NCBI GenBank assembly: GCA_022393335.1
Contig: JAJEKB010021748.1
Span: 282,570-346,569, forward strand
Length of the DNA: 64,000 nucleotides
Reading direction: 5' to 3'
DNA from: Macrotrachela quadricornifera
Lineage: Eukaryota; Rotifera; Eurotatoria; Philodinida; Philodinidae
A model generated the notes under the pieces. It searched no databases, was not told the DNA's origin, and saw only the letters and a program-made list of their open reading frames with translations. A program made the position numbers and the translations under genes. Positions 47,650 through 60,941 of this stretch are shown here, piece after piece (the stretch's first letter is position 1; each line of letters begins with the position of its first letter).

Positions 47650-49992
47650 ACTCGATTAATAATAGACTTGAAAAAAAAACAATGTTTTCCACAACAGTGC
47701 GTAAAAAATACCGATTGAAGAACTTTATCGAACAATAGAACAAAATAGTAAAAAAAAGAGATGAAACTTATTTGTTGGCTGTCATCACGAAAAGATGGTT
47801 CGATGATAAATCCTTTTAGTATAAATAGTTTTCAAGATTTACAATGGAACTAATTTAGATGTATAATCTTAAACAACTAGTGTCTTATTTCGAAATTATC
47901 TTCACTATCTGAACTCGTATTTTCAACTTATATGTATTTTTGAATAAATTATTTTCTAAAACAGTTAATCGTTTGAGATGTATTTTTTTTACATATGATC
48001 AAAAATTCGAAGAACTAGACAAATTGACTGGGTGATAGTGTGATTGGAAAATTCGACCTACTTATTCATATCGAAGGAATGTCACAGGACAATTTAATAA
48101 AATGCCAACATATATTATATATAAATAAAGATTAATCCACAATTCTTGTTCCTGCTTTAAGCAATATCTGAATATGAATTATGGAGATACTATAATATTT
48201 ACATTAAAATGATCTTTATACCGGATGTCACAAAAGTTTTGCGGCATTTCTTATTTCCTATTAGGGGTGCACCCACCATTTTTCTAGTAAACTCACCGTT
48301 TGACTAAAAATATTTTTGCTTCTCTTGTATTTATTAAAAATTTTAATATTTAAAGTTAATTCTTTGAATTTAAAAACCTAACAACTATAAATATACAAAA
48401 AATTGATTCTACCTGATGAGTCATAATGGATGAAATAGATTGTAGAAGATCCTTTATATTAAACTCACCATTCAAATCAATTTAGGTTCATCTTAGAAGT
48501 ATTTTTATATACTTTTCACTTTAATTTGGATTAATTTCTTTACGCAGATTAAATTATCTTTTCTAGCTTACAATGTAATGTAAAAAATTAATATGATCAT
48601 ATTCGAACGATTTCTAACCGAATGATTCACAGTATATTTATATAATACTAAGCGTAATTTCTATATATCATGCAGAATATGAATGTCTCACTTGAACAAA
48701 TAAAAATCTATTCGACTCTCGCCAACATACGCACTGGATATTCGTCAGTATGTCGCTTGAAAATTCGCCAATTGTCAAAGATCCATTGAACTTTTGCTAA
48801 TACATTCTATGGAATTCTGCCCATAATTAGCGAAAGTCAAAATTGACGGAGTTCTGGAATCCCGCTTCATTATTTGACACCATGCGAGTCATTTCACATA
48901 ATTTATCATATTTTATTTCATGTCTTAGTTCATTCCTGTATGCACTTTTCAATAAAGAATGTTCCTCTGAACCTGTTTCGTCTTTTGTTTCTTATTAAAT
49001 TTCTATCAATATTTCTTTATGAAATAAAAGAATTCTGTGAGCCATTCATTCGAGAGAGCTCTATCTGACTTAGATAGTGTCTTGGAAGATCAGTGATTCT
49101 TCCAGGAGATCCACATCATTTCCCTACCCTCTTTTCATCTTAAATATTATCTACAGCGACAACATCTGTGTTAAATCACATTTTCATTTCATCATTCTAT
49201 TAGTTTTCATTGTCAATGACACGTAGACAAGCTGTTCTTGATTGACAACTGTGAAGCTCAACGACGTGTAACTTCACTATTTTCGACATTCCAGATGCCT
49301 CAGCAGAAAGTTTTGTTTTGTATGTTGGAGATCAGATATGTGTACCACTGTTCCATGTTCTTCTTGAAAGATCATTAAATTATTCAATTTTCTCTCCATC
49401 ATGATGCTAATTATCCTCTCAAGAAAGAGGAGTATTTCACTACAGTCTCGATTTATTCTGAAACTAGTTCGGTCATTCAATATTTACCGAACATCAGTCA
49501 ACCTGTTTCGTATAGTGAAAACCGCGTGAAGAATCGCACTTGAATGAAATTATAAAATTTATGTTTTTCAATAGCTTTTTAATTGTTGTACGAAAGGCAC
49601 TAGTGGTCTTAATCCACTGATGAAAGATGTCCAATGACGGTAGATCAAAAGAATCTTGTTGATATAGTACGTATTACAATATGTGATGAGAAATGTATCA
49701 TTGCTATGCTATCTCACATAATCCGCGGAACGGTCCATGAGGAGCGGACGATCTGAGCTTCTCTCTATCCATACTTCAATACTCACCGTACCCCACGTTT
49801 CACAAAAATATTATTTTCGAATCTACAACATTTGGTCGAGAGAAAAGTAAGCGAAAACAATGTTCTTCTTTTCACCCTCATTCTCAGCGATCGAACTCAC
49901 TCATGTTATCGTAAGAGATTCAATATTTCTATGTAGTTTCAGCTAAAGTTTACTTCATCAAAGCAATATTACTATTCAAACAATGCCATGAA
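47650..49992. other. intergenic, no gene seen
   Basis: Convergent spacer between the plus-strand stalk gene and the 3' end of the minus-strand ART-TPR gene. Only short ORFs without motifs. Confidence 0.4.
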
Positions 49993-52386
49993 TTAGTTGT
50001 CATGTTGATCACTGTTCGTATCGTCTTGTGAATCTTCAGCAGATATTCGTGATGTACAAAATATTTCTATTTCATCATCATCGTCACTGGAGGCGTCGTA
50101 TTGAAAGTCCAGATCAGGATACTTTCTATGAAAAGAGAATCATTCTTTAAGTTAAGTAGATAGGAGAGAGAAAAAAATCTAAAACTTTCATCAGACTTTT
50201 AATCACAGATGAAATTCTGAACAATGGACACCGAAAATACATAAGAATCTTGGAAAACTATTACGAGCACTAGTGAAAAAATAGTATATAGTAATTAGCG
50301 TTTGAGAAATATGTTAACTCTACAATGGACTAGTGCGAATCATAGCTCGGCACAAATTGAATAGAAAATCTACTTACTGTATACTTTCTTGCAGACAGTT
50401 CCTCAAAGAAATTATTGAATAAAGAGCTGGATGTGTTTCTGGCTGAACGAGTCGCCGAATCTCGATGGCTTTGTTATACATTTCAATCGCTTTCTCACAC
50501 TCGCCTTTCCTGTGATGGAGACCTCCAATCTCTTCGTACATTTCTGCAATATTTGGGTCATTCATTGGTTCATATTTTAATTTTGCACTCAAGGCTTCAT
50601 TATAGTACTTGATAGCCTGATCATAATCGCGCATTGCTTGATATGTAGTTGCGATATATTGGAATGCCTCACTACGAAAAGGTTGATAAAATGAATAATG
50701 TGTATCAATCAATTCAAAGGCTCGCAAATGATAGTGCAAGGCCAATGCATAATCTTTTCGACAACGATAGATTTCTCCGATAGAATGATAACAATGAATT
50801 ATTTCATCATACACATTCAACTGTAAATAAATATTTAGTCCTTGTAAAAAATAATCTAAAGCAGTGTCGGTCTTCTTTTCAATTATATCAAAATACATAA
50901 TTCCAAGACCACATAATGTGTTCGCAATTTGATCATCCGTATCATGTATTTCTTGTTGAATTTTCAAGGCTTTCTTTTGATATTTGATAGCTTCCGATCT
51001 AGAATGGATATCCAAATAGTTCTGACTGATGCATTTGTAGCTACGAAGCAAAAGTTTCGGACAATCTCGAGCCTGCTCAATAGCTAAACGACTATAGGCC
51101 AATGCAATATCGAAATCACCTTGTTTTCGGGCCACTGCACTCAATCCCCAAAAACAGTTAGTAATTAGTTCAATTGATGGAATATCATTAATTGATCCAT
51201 TGTCAAGTAATTGTTGATAATACTTCTTAGCCTTATCGAACATATTCATACGAAGTAATACAGCTGCGAAAGAAAAAGGTGACTTTTCATGCATCACAAT
51301 ATTTTTATCTTGTTCATAGACATCATGGAGCTCATAGACACTATCATTACACAAGTCGAGGGCAACTATCCACATATTAGAAGATTCACAAAAAGCGGCG
51401 CTCGTTATCTGAAAAATAGAGCCAGCCATGAATAAAACTTCCTTTTCTTCTTCGAATTGGCTAATAGCTGAAATGTCGGCGAACGGCTTTGAGTTATTGA
51501 GGTTCTTGTCCACTTTGATATGGAAAATGACATGTTCTCCTGACGAATCTCCACTTATACTGAAACTTGTCGCTATTTGTAGCTCAGCTGTAGTTGATAT
51601 AAAGCTGTTCAAAGATATGAATTGACCCACGTTTTCTTTGATGGCTTGAAGTTCTGCTGATGAAATCGTTTGACCACGATAAACAATCATATTCACGTCA
51701 CGCGACATTTTTTCATAACGTACTTTCAGTTGATCAAACACGTCTTTGAGGAAAAATCGCAATGAAAATAGCACATCAATATCTTGAGTGCGTAATGCTT
51801 TATTAAGTGTATCGAAGAAGAAGCATTCCCTCGTGTACCATTGAAGAGCATTTTCTGGCCGATAAGTACTTTCAAATTCACGAATTTTCCCTTCTTTTTG
51901 TGGGTTACCATCGAAATATCTTTTGTAAATATCAATGAAATCTATTCTCGCCTTCTCTGGATCATTCATGTCGATCAAAATACCGAGAACTCGCTGAAAC
52001 CATAGAAACTCGCTGTTCAGTGATGAATGCGTTGACTGTTTGAAGATATTGATTCCCAACGAACTTAATTGAGCATTATGGTGTTCTTCGATAGCTTGAA
52101 TCACAGTATTGATATTGCTGCTCTTCTCGTTGATCTCATAAAAATATACTTGTGCTCTATTTGAAATAAATGGGATTTCTGTAACGACATAGATTTGTTC
52201 GACTTCTTCTATATGCTCGATATACTTGCTACAAACATCAGTGTTATTGAAAGTTTCTACATAGTCTATAACTTTACGAAGTTCATTCTCCATGATCTGA
52301 CTAGGATTGTTCGTTAGCCAGATCAATATTGATGATTCCAAATTACGTCTTTTTCGACTCCCATTCATCGCTTCTAAATAGTTCAT
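49993..52386 (-). CDS. R-S-E ADP-ribosyltransferase with C-terminal TPR repeats
   Basis: The main exon (52386-50378) encodes 669 codons. A second exon (50125-49993) is joined through a consensus donor ACA|GTAAGT and acceptor CATAG, phase-compatible, for 713 residues in all. Without splicing the frame stops immediately (TAA), giving 670. Residues ~180-345 form the ADP-ribosyltransferase: MIVYRGQT (Arg237), LNSFISTT (259-266), and FEEEKEVLF (311-319) with ExE at 314-316. These are the R-S-E features of arginine-specific enzymes. From ~380 to 655 run about seven tetratricopeptide repeats (for example AIKYYNEALS and AIEMYNKAIEIRR), a protein-interaction scaffold. The second exon gives an acidic tail (YPDLDFQYDASSDDDDEIE). 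No signal peptide or membrane span, so probably intracellular. ART-TPR fusions are expanded in bdelloid rotifers. It sits 1.7 kb from the helicase-PARP gene, same strand. Confidence 0.9.
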
Positions 52387-54123
52387 TATACGTATAAAAT
52401 AATGTTAGTATAAGTTATGACAAGCAACAGCGCATATGCACCCTCGCGAACAGTGGTTACGGTATATGATCGTTCGGAGCATCCTACGAACCTCACAGAA
52501 AACAACGTTCATTCAGCTATCGTTATGTGCATCTGATAGCCATTAAATAGAGATAAGAGCAATTTCTACTCCTGTCTTTGCTTTGTGCTCCTAACATTAA
52601 TATTGTCAAGATGTTCATCGAAACAAGCAAATTAAAGTCTTAGCTTGAGCGCATTGTCTGGTAGTCGTTAATGAAAAAGAGATAATCACTGTCACTCACC
52701 TTCACTTTCATTGTGCGTGTCCCTATTCTTTCCGTCAACACACTCATCACTCGCCTATCGTCATCCTTGACCTGTGCACAAAATAGTTGACATCTCGATA
52801 ATTACCGAATCTATTGGTTTCCCTTTCCTCAATTTGTATGATGAAAAATGAGTGAGGTATCATTACTTTACTATCTTTGTATGAAACATTCAAGATCAGT
52901 TTTTCATAATGAAATAGCACCGTAATCTGAATAGCTAATTTAAATCAAATACAACCGCCAGTAAAAACTAGTAAACATCATAGCTCGTGTTCGATGTGAT
53001 TTTTTTACACAGTTTGCACACCAGCAAAGGAAATCAGCTGCAACAGAAGCAAAAGAAAAAAACAACAAGAGAGAAAATTCGTTAACGAAACAAGTCAATA
53101 TTCTTTACCTTCAACAGGAACTTGAAGAAAAAATAATCGAAAATGATGGTAGCTGCATGTCGCTGAAGCTGCTTTTAATGGTTGCTTTCAACCTTTTCAA
53201 CAGAATGTTTATTGAAGCTAAGGCAATCAATTCTTAAGAGAATGCAATAATGAAATAAATCTCAAGTTTTCTTGGCATCCTTGGCAACTAACAAGAGAAA
53301 AGAACACTATGAATTCATTTTTCAAGTTGATTCTCATTTCAAATCGCATATAATCGGCAATTTCATCGGCAGTTGTACATATCCTCCGTGAATGTGACAA
53401 CAAGATCGATTCCAAGAATGTATGAATCAAGCCATCTTATGAGCAAAAAAAAGAATAGTCTTACACAAGATAAAATGGTACAATTACTATAGATTTATCA
53501 ACAAGACAAAACATCAAAAGGAACTGTTTTTTTGTAATAGAATTCCATATTAAAACTCGAGTAAAATTTTAATACCCGAGTCAAATTAATGAGTTCTACA
53601 CTGCTGACAAAACATACTACTGAAAAATAAATATTTAAAATTCTTAGATAAATCATTTTCATGATAAAGATATAATTCAATAGTTTGCAATCAGATCGAC
53701 ATCGATGAGACAAATGGAGGCCACACAAAACAAATATTAGAACTATACGTTAATTACAAATCAGATTCTCATAAAATCTATCAGCAGCATATATCAAAAT
53801 TTTTTTTAATCAACTGTCAAACACTTCAAAACTAAACTAATGACTATACTTTTCGCTTCTCCCTAAATTTCCTATTTTTAATTTTCTAAATCTTTAGTCC
53901 ACCAAAACTGAATAATATTCATTTATACTAAAGTTGTTAAATATCCCATACATGCGTATCAAAAACATCTATTTTGTTTTTCATTCTAGATATGGTAATC
54001 GTGGTCATGGCAGCTTGTCTCACCCTGACCCTCATCCTCAAGATACATGTAATTATATTTATTGATAAAAATAGCCTTTTAAAAACCACACATTTTTGTT
54101 AATATTCTATTTAATGTTCAAAA
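52387..54123. other. intergenic, with one dispersed-repeat copy
   Basis: Lies between the 5' end of the ART-TPR gene and the 3' end of the helicase-PARP gene. No gene seen. At 53992-54040 is the inverted partner of 24430-24478 (GTGGTCATGGCAGCTTGTCT and following). Confidence 0.45.
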
Positions 54124-57100
54124 TTAAGCTTTATAAGTTATTTTTAAATATGGCAATGCTTGTCCATATCGATAAACTATATATTCACCATCATTTGGTC
54201 GACCAGGATGTATACCATGAACAGAATGATAATCAACTGGAGCTGATTTCAGATCTGGTTTCTTCTCCTGCATCTCGAATATTTTACCGAGCACAACTTT
54301 GTTATAATACATAATACGCGTCTGATCTTTCTCATTTGGTGCTGTGTGTGCATGAACGTGAGCACCTGGATTGTCAGCAAAATATAAACCATGACCTAGA
54401 ATGAAAAATCAATGAAAAAAACTCATGAAAACGATGATACACTTGACACTTACCCCAGTCTCCACCATGACTAGTAGTTGCTCCGGAATATCGATCATCA
54501 TAGCCATAATTCTTAATACCTTCAATTGCTGCTCCTTTTGTTCCATGAAATAATTCTCTTTCATTAACTTTTCCATCTTTACATTGATATTGAATTAATT
54601 TTTTCATTCCAAGATAAAGATCTTCTAATCCAGGATTTCTTAATTGTTCAATTTTGAGAACCACACAATTAGGAATGGCATCTTGCATTCGTTTAACAAT
54701 ACTTTTATAGAGATCAAATGATGATGGTAATGGAGCAAGAATTACTCGATGTTTTCCTGGTGGTCTGGGAATGACATGCATGGGGGGATTGATTACCTGC
54801 CAACCACGAATATTAACCATTTTATTAAGTCGTTGTTGCAAGAGTTCATCAGATGGACGTAAAACTTGTAGTTTCTTCTGGTGAATCCGACTAACAATAG
54901 TTTCCAAATCGAGATTGTACGGTGCTTGTTCAGTATCTACTCGCATGCTGAGTTCTTTGGTATAATCTTTCTCCACTGACAGATTATTAACATCGAAATC
55001 GATACGATCATGAGTTAATGCCACATGTGGTTCAATTAAATCCATCAAAAATGGACCAGTTTTAGTATTTTCATCTAAGAGTAAAACATATCGCCATGGT
55101 TCACGAAATACTCGACATTCAATTTGATACTTATATAAAAAGTCGAGAAATTTATCAATATCGAAATATTTAAATACAGATAAATGACAGTCTAAATCAG
55201 CTGGAATCACTTCTTTATGTAAAACTGGCATTTTAACTTTATTCGCATTCTCGTTATAAGTAATCCAAGTAGATGGATCGGCATTATTTCCTTTTGGTCT
55301 ATTGATATAATGTCCAACAATCCAATCACGTACGAAGCCGCCTTCTAATTTACAACCAAATCGACAGATAGCAATCCAGGCAACAGCTTCCATTCGCGTT
55401 TCACGAGTAGCTTTTGGACCTTTTAATGAATTCCAAAGATCGATCGAAGTGCGTTTACTGTCTGTAATATGAGAAATTCTTTCTTCAACATCAAGATACT
55501 TATGACGAACTTGAGGTATTAAGAGTCTTGGTGGTAAACCTGTCAATCAGAAGAAGAAAATATCAATCATATCTATCTATGAGGAAAATGTCTAACGTAC
55601 CAGAATTCGGTGTTCGAATAACAAGACAATTTTGAAGCCAATTAAGTGCTGTTAGAAATTCTCGTTGTACTAAGCGATTTTTGGAATTTCGTCCTTTGAT
55701 TGTAATTTCCAACTCAGCTGATGGACTCTGTTCCATATTTATTTTCACTTGTTCTTGATTCTCCCAACGCCATTTCATTGGATTAAATACACGAAGCATT
55801 TTTAGAAGACCTTCTAAATTTCGTTGCAATGTTTCATATTCTTGGGTATTGTGAGGAAATTGAGATGAAGAAATTTTCATATCTTCTACCAACTTCTGTA
55901 AAATAAACAGTTCTGCCTTAAGAACAGATCCAGATGGTCCATTGATAGATAATACATCATGACTATGTTGAAATTGTATATCAGGAAATTTTTGTTTAGC
56001 ATCGGATAATATTTTATCTTTCTCTAATTGTTCATCTTCTACATCATTCAACTTAAGTGTTCGTTCCACCTCATATTCTATCCATGTTGGTTGGACTTCG
56101 CCAACAAATGATAAAACAGCCAAGGCACGTATAGATGTTGCATATCGAACATCACGAGCGATAATCAGAGAAACTGGAGCTGAATTAATTGAACGATTAA
56201 GTGTCGATTGTTTATCTATGACGGCAACAACACTATCAGATTTCGACGATTGATAAGGAGTGAATCGATGTGATCTACCCTGAAGTTCCTTTAGAGAAAC
56301 AAAAACATGATCAGAATAACCTTTCAAAAGTGCTTTGGCAATTAATTCCCATTTGCCACTTTGAATTTGTGCTTGAGTTCGATAATCTTTGGATAGATTA
56401 AATGATTTTTGAAGCGTTTCATAACGTCGACATGCTTGATTTAGAGTAGAATAGGCACCTTGTAAACCTTTTTGTTGACAAAATTGACGCAATTTAAACT
56501 GGTGAGTAGGCATTGATTCTTTTGCATTTAAAACTTCATTCATAACATTTAAGAGGGTCATAAAATCACCATCTTCAGATTTGAATCGATTTGGTAACGA
56601 AGTAAGCACGGCTGATGTATTTAAAACACCCAAAATTGATGAAATAGCAACTAAATCTCGACCACATCTGTACCGTGTAAGAGCATAATAGATGGCTTTG
56701 GATATTTCCACTGAATCGAAGTCAGGTAACTTCGCAATACCTTCACCATCTTTAGTAAAATGTTCATTTGGTGGAGGAGTAATTACACCTAAATATAAAT
56801 ATCGTTAGTAGGATGAAAGAATAATATAGATTACGTACCGAATCGTCTTAATTTCTTTAGAGCTGCATCGATTGCTTCTTGTGAAGGTTTATCTGGTAAG
56901 TATTGCTTGAATTGATTTAGACCTTCTTGTGCTGGTGATTTTCTTAATGATAATTCAATATTTGTTAATTCAGATTGACAAATTTGTGGTGTAGGAAATT
57001 TCTTTTCTTCTACTTTGAAATCGTACAATGAATAATAATCACCGGGTTGTGTTCGTCCTAAACGTCCTAGTCGTTGTTTGATAGTTGATTCAGCAGCTCG

Positions 57101-60100
57101 AATTTGTTCCAATACAGTATGTTCTTTCTTGAAATCATATATCGGTGTATTAATCATACCAGTATCAATTACATATCGAAGATTGGGAAATGTCAATGAT
57201 GTTTCAGCGACAGTAGTAGAAAAGAAGATAGTACCCTGTGCAATATATTTTTGTTGTTCAGTAGCCGATTGTGATTGAACAAGTGGATAGGCGACAAGAA
57301 AACCAGAACTAACTTCTTGTAATAGACGACATCCAAGATTTACATCAGCAACAGAACTAACGAAACATAAAATTTGTTCACTTCCTTGTCGTTTCTTATT
57401 TAATTCTTGTACTAAAGCGATGATATTATCGTGAGGTCGTTCGTGTTTTTTCACTGGATAGAGTGTACCTAGTTTTGGCATTGTAAATTCAGCGAATTTA
57501 ACTTGTTTTATCTGACGAAATAATGTTGGTACTGATGAATCTAATGTTGCCGAAGAAATAATGACTTTCATTTTTGATGCAAGTTGAGGTTTTTTGGTCA
57601 GTAAACGAGCTAATAATCCAATACAGAGATCAATATTAATTGAACGTTCGTGAACTTCATCAAGAAAGAAGACTACCGATTTGTTCAATTTTGTTTGTTC
57701 AGTAATCAAATTTTCATCATGTACAAGTTGTTCTCTCAGAAGACCATCAGTTAAATATAAAATTGGAGATTCAACATCACTTTCAGCACCACTAACAGAC
57801 CAACCAGCTATGCGTTCTGCTTCTTCATTTGATGTCATTGTACTATTTACTCGTTCACAAATCGCCGTACAAGGTAAACGTCGAGGTTGAGTTACCATTA
57901 CTTTATCGTAACCTTCGGCGACTAGTAAAGCTGGTAAGAGAGTTGATTTACCTAGAAAAAAATATTATTCAAATTTGAATCTCTGATAATTTATCTTGCT
58001 TACCAGAACCAGTCGAAGTAGATATTGTAGTAACTGTATTTTGACGAATTTTCTCGAGTAAATCTGGTGCTGATTCAAATAATGGTAATTGTAATTGAAA
58101 ACAATTATAATAAAGTTTGAGAGTTCGTAATAGTTTTGCTAATTGTCTGAATTGTTCGACATTTAAACCTTTATAAATTCGTTCGGTTTTTACTTCTTCT
58201 TTCTTTTCATTAATGAAATCATTTAAAACTTTAATTGATTCTTTTGTTGGTTTTCTCTCGAGTTGTTGTCGTGGAAGAAGAATTTCTTCTTTAATAAATT
58301 CATTTAATGCTTCAAGTTTGATTTTTTCTAAATCAATTTCAAATGATTTTGATTTCTTGTAATTTTCCATATGATTTTCCAAGTCTTTTTTAGGGTCAAA
58401 TTTGCTACTGTTTATTGCTTGATCAGTGAGTAATTTCGATTTCGATGTGATATATTCATCAAATTCTTCGAGATGTTTTTCTTTCTTTTCTTTTAAAATA
58501 TCCATGAAATATTTTATGTATTGATTCCATGTTTGAGATGCTCGAACACGTTTAGTCATGATAGAAACAACTGATTCTGCTAATTTTGTTACTTCTTGTT
58601 TGTAATTATATTTCACACGTTGTGTTTCATGTGCTAAATGTGATATTCTCTGTAATAATAATTCAAATTCATGATGATGTATAGGAAGACCAGTTAAACT
58701 AGCAGTATAATTGGATTCATCCATTTGGAAAAAGAGTCTTGGTATTTTATGGACGTAATAATCAGGAAGTTTTTGTTTTTCATTTAAATATTTAATAATT
58801 GATAGACCTTTTGGTAATAAATATGTTTCCATTGCTTCAGCTGGTTTTGTAACATATTCGGTTTCTGTTGTAATTTGTTTTTCTAATTCTTTGATAGTTT
58901 TTTCATATTCTTTCTGTTGATCTAATTCTTTTTGTAATTCATCAATACGTTGAATTAATTCTTTTAATTTTTGTTTTTCGTTTTCGGATGGTTCAGGATG
59001 TTTGGGTTTTGAGGGTGGAATGAATTCTGGTGGAGGAGTATCGTTATCCTTGTCAACAATTGATGGCATATCAGTTTTGTCTTCATTCATTATATCATTC
59101 ACACTCCATACTCCTTTGGTAGTACGAGATTCCTGAAAACGTATCTTAAAACATTAGATAATTCATATTACAGACTAGTATAAACTCACCTTATTTTTCT
59201 CTTTTTTTCGGATCTCATCATCATCATCATCATCATCATCATCACCTTCATCATCGTGATCATCCATATCATCTTCGACAGACGAAAGACCTTCATCGTC
59301 GTTAGATCGATCATTCGCTAGACGATCTGTAGTGAATGGAACTACTGCGATATCGTCCACTGATTCAAAATTATCGATTTCTCTAATATTATTTTTATTT
59401 CGTTCATCATTTAAGATCAATTTTGGCACCCATCGTAAGTATCCTACCATTGTCTTATCATCATTAGCGAATGTAAATGCTTGCAAATTACAAACTAATG
59501 ATTCATCATTCATTCCTAGACGAATATTGACTGAAATGACTTTTTGACGTAAGTTCATAGAAGAATTCAATCGTGAATTTATTCGTGCATCACATGTATA
59601 CCAATGATTCAATTCAACAGTGAAATTACTATTGAAAGTTGTATCAAGACGGTAGACTTTCAATAACGATGTAGTTTTTCCAACTGATATAGGATATCGC
59701 ATGAACATTAATTGCCAAATTGGTTGAATATCAAAATTGAGAACACTAGAACCTCGACAACGAAGCCAAGCTTGATTTTTCTCAGACGCATCTGATCGAA
59801 GAAATTGTGCCAAGGAAATATTAAATGAACCTTGATGGGTTTTTAACGGAATTTGAACTTGAAAATTTTCTTTTGATAACATTGCTTGGTTTAATGTCTG
59901 AGCTTCATCATTAGTAAATTTCTGCCATTCAACCTCTTCTAATGGTTTATATTCCCAGACACAATTCTGCTGTGGTCGATCTTCATCAATAATAGCTTTT
60001 TTCGGCAGATTAGTTGATGATACATCTGAATAATTCGTTAATAAATAATCTTGAAAAAATTTTTTAATATCTGAATGTAATTCTCCATAATCAATTGGGC

Positions 60101-60941
60101 TTTTTTCTGCTTGATTTTTAATAAAATAATCGGCATGTTGTTTTTCAACAAGATATTTGACAATTGACAAATGACCATTCGAACATGCACCATGAAGAGC
60201 AGTTGAACCTGGAATTGGATTATGTTTGTTGCTTCCGGACGATGATTCAATAGTATCCGTATCACGCCAGTTTTGAACGTTGACTGCACAATGGGCTCTT
60301 TCCACTAGATATTTAACAATGTCGAATTGATTGTTCAGAGCAGCAGTGTAAAGTAATGTCGTTCCTCCCAAACTAGATTTGTTCTTAAATGTTGGATAAT
60401 CATCAAGGAATTTTTTTACAACAGGCTGTTGGCCAGTTGTAGCAGCTGAAATAGCGGTACTGAATGCTAAAGATGTGAAATATATTGATCAATTTTCAAA
60501 CAAAAGCCTTAATAATAACGTACCTAAAAGTCCATTCAAACCTTTTCGCATTGAGGAAAGCATATTTTTTGTCAAGGGACGAGAAAATTTTTGTTTTTCT
60601 CTATCATAATGATATTGATGAAAATGATCAGCCAAAGAATTTGAACCTATTGCTGTAAGATACGGAAAACATTCTTCTAAAAGAACTTCAATGTCTTCAG
60701 TTAATTGATCCAGTAGATCGTTTTCATCTTTATCCAAAGTAATCTTATTAATATTCGGATTTGGACGACCATGGGTGGAAGTTAAGTCGTCATCGTCCGA
60801 GTCATCCGATGATTTTGGTTGCGTTGTGGTTGTTGTTGACGCTGGTTTAGATTTCTTCAACTTTTGGATGCATTGGGAGATTGCCTCGATGATACGTGTC
60901 AGACATGGTTTCATTTTTTTTTCATCCGATTCTGAACTCAT
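54124..60941 (-). CDS. ankyrin - DEAH-type helicase - nucleotidyltransferase-like - PARP catalytic fusion (2160 aa)
   Basis: Seven exons: 60941-60524, 60466-59190, 59132-58004, 57951-56839, 56788-55601, 55539-54454, 54395-54124. Six GT-AG introns of 46-61 bases fit phase throughout, so the model is strong. Order: acidic N-terminus; ~3 ankyrin repeats (~140-260); Asp-rich linker (~545-560); coiled coil (~590-650); helicase with TSTGSGKST (motif I, ~938-946), TQPRR (Ia), DEVH (1039-1042), SAT (1075-1077), STTVAETS (V, ~1186) and QRLGRLGR (VI, 1234-1241); HA2/winged-helix region (~1290-1400); possible KH-like stretch (~1450-1600); GGFVRDWIVG with ADLDCHL (1775-1827); and PARP domain (~1980-2160) with LFHGT (His2040), LYFADN (Tyr2075) and GEYIVY (Glu2141). 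The intact H-Y-E triad suggests real ADP-ribosyl transfer. Likely an RNA-handling enzyme; substrate unknown. The start at 60941 could instead be the in-frame ATG at 60959. Confidence 0.93.

Noticed and set aside
59218..59260. (ATC)n microsatellite as an independent repeat
   Set aside because: It is coding: it specifies the Asp run in the helicase-PARP protein linker.
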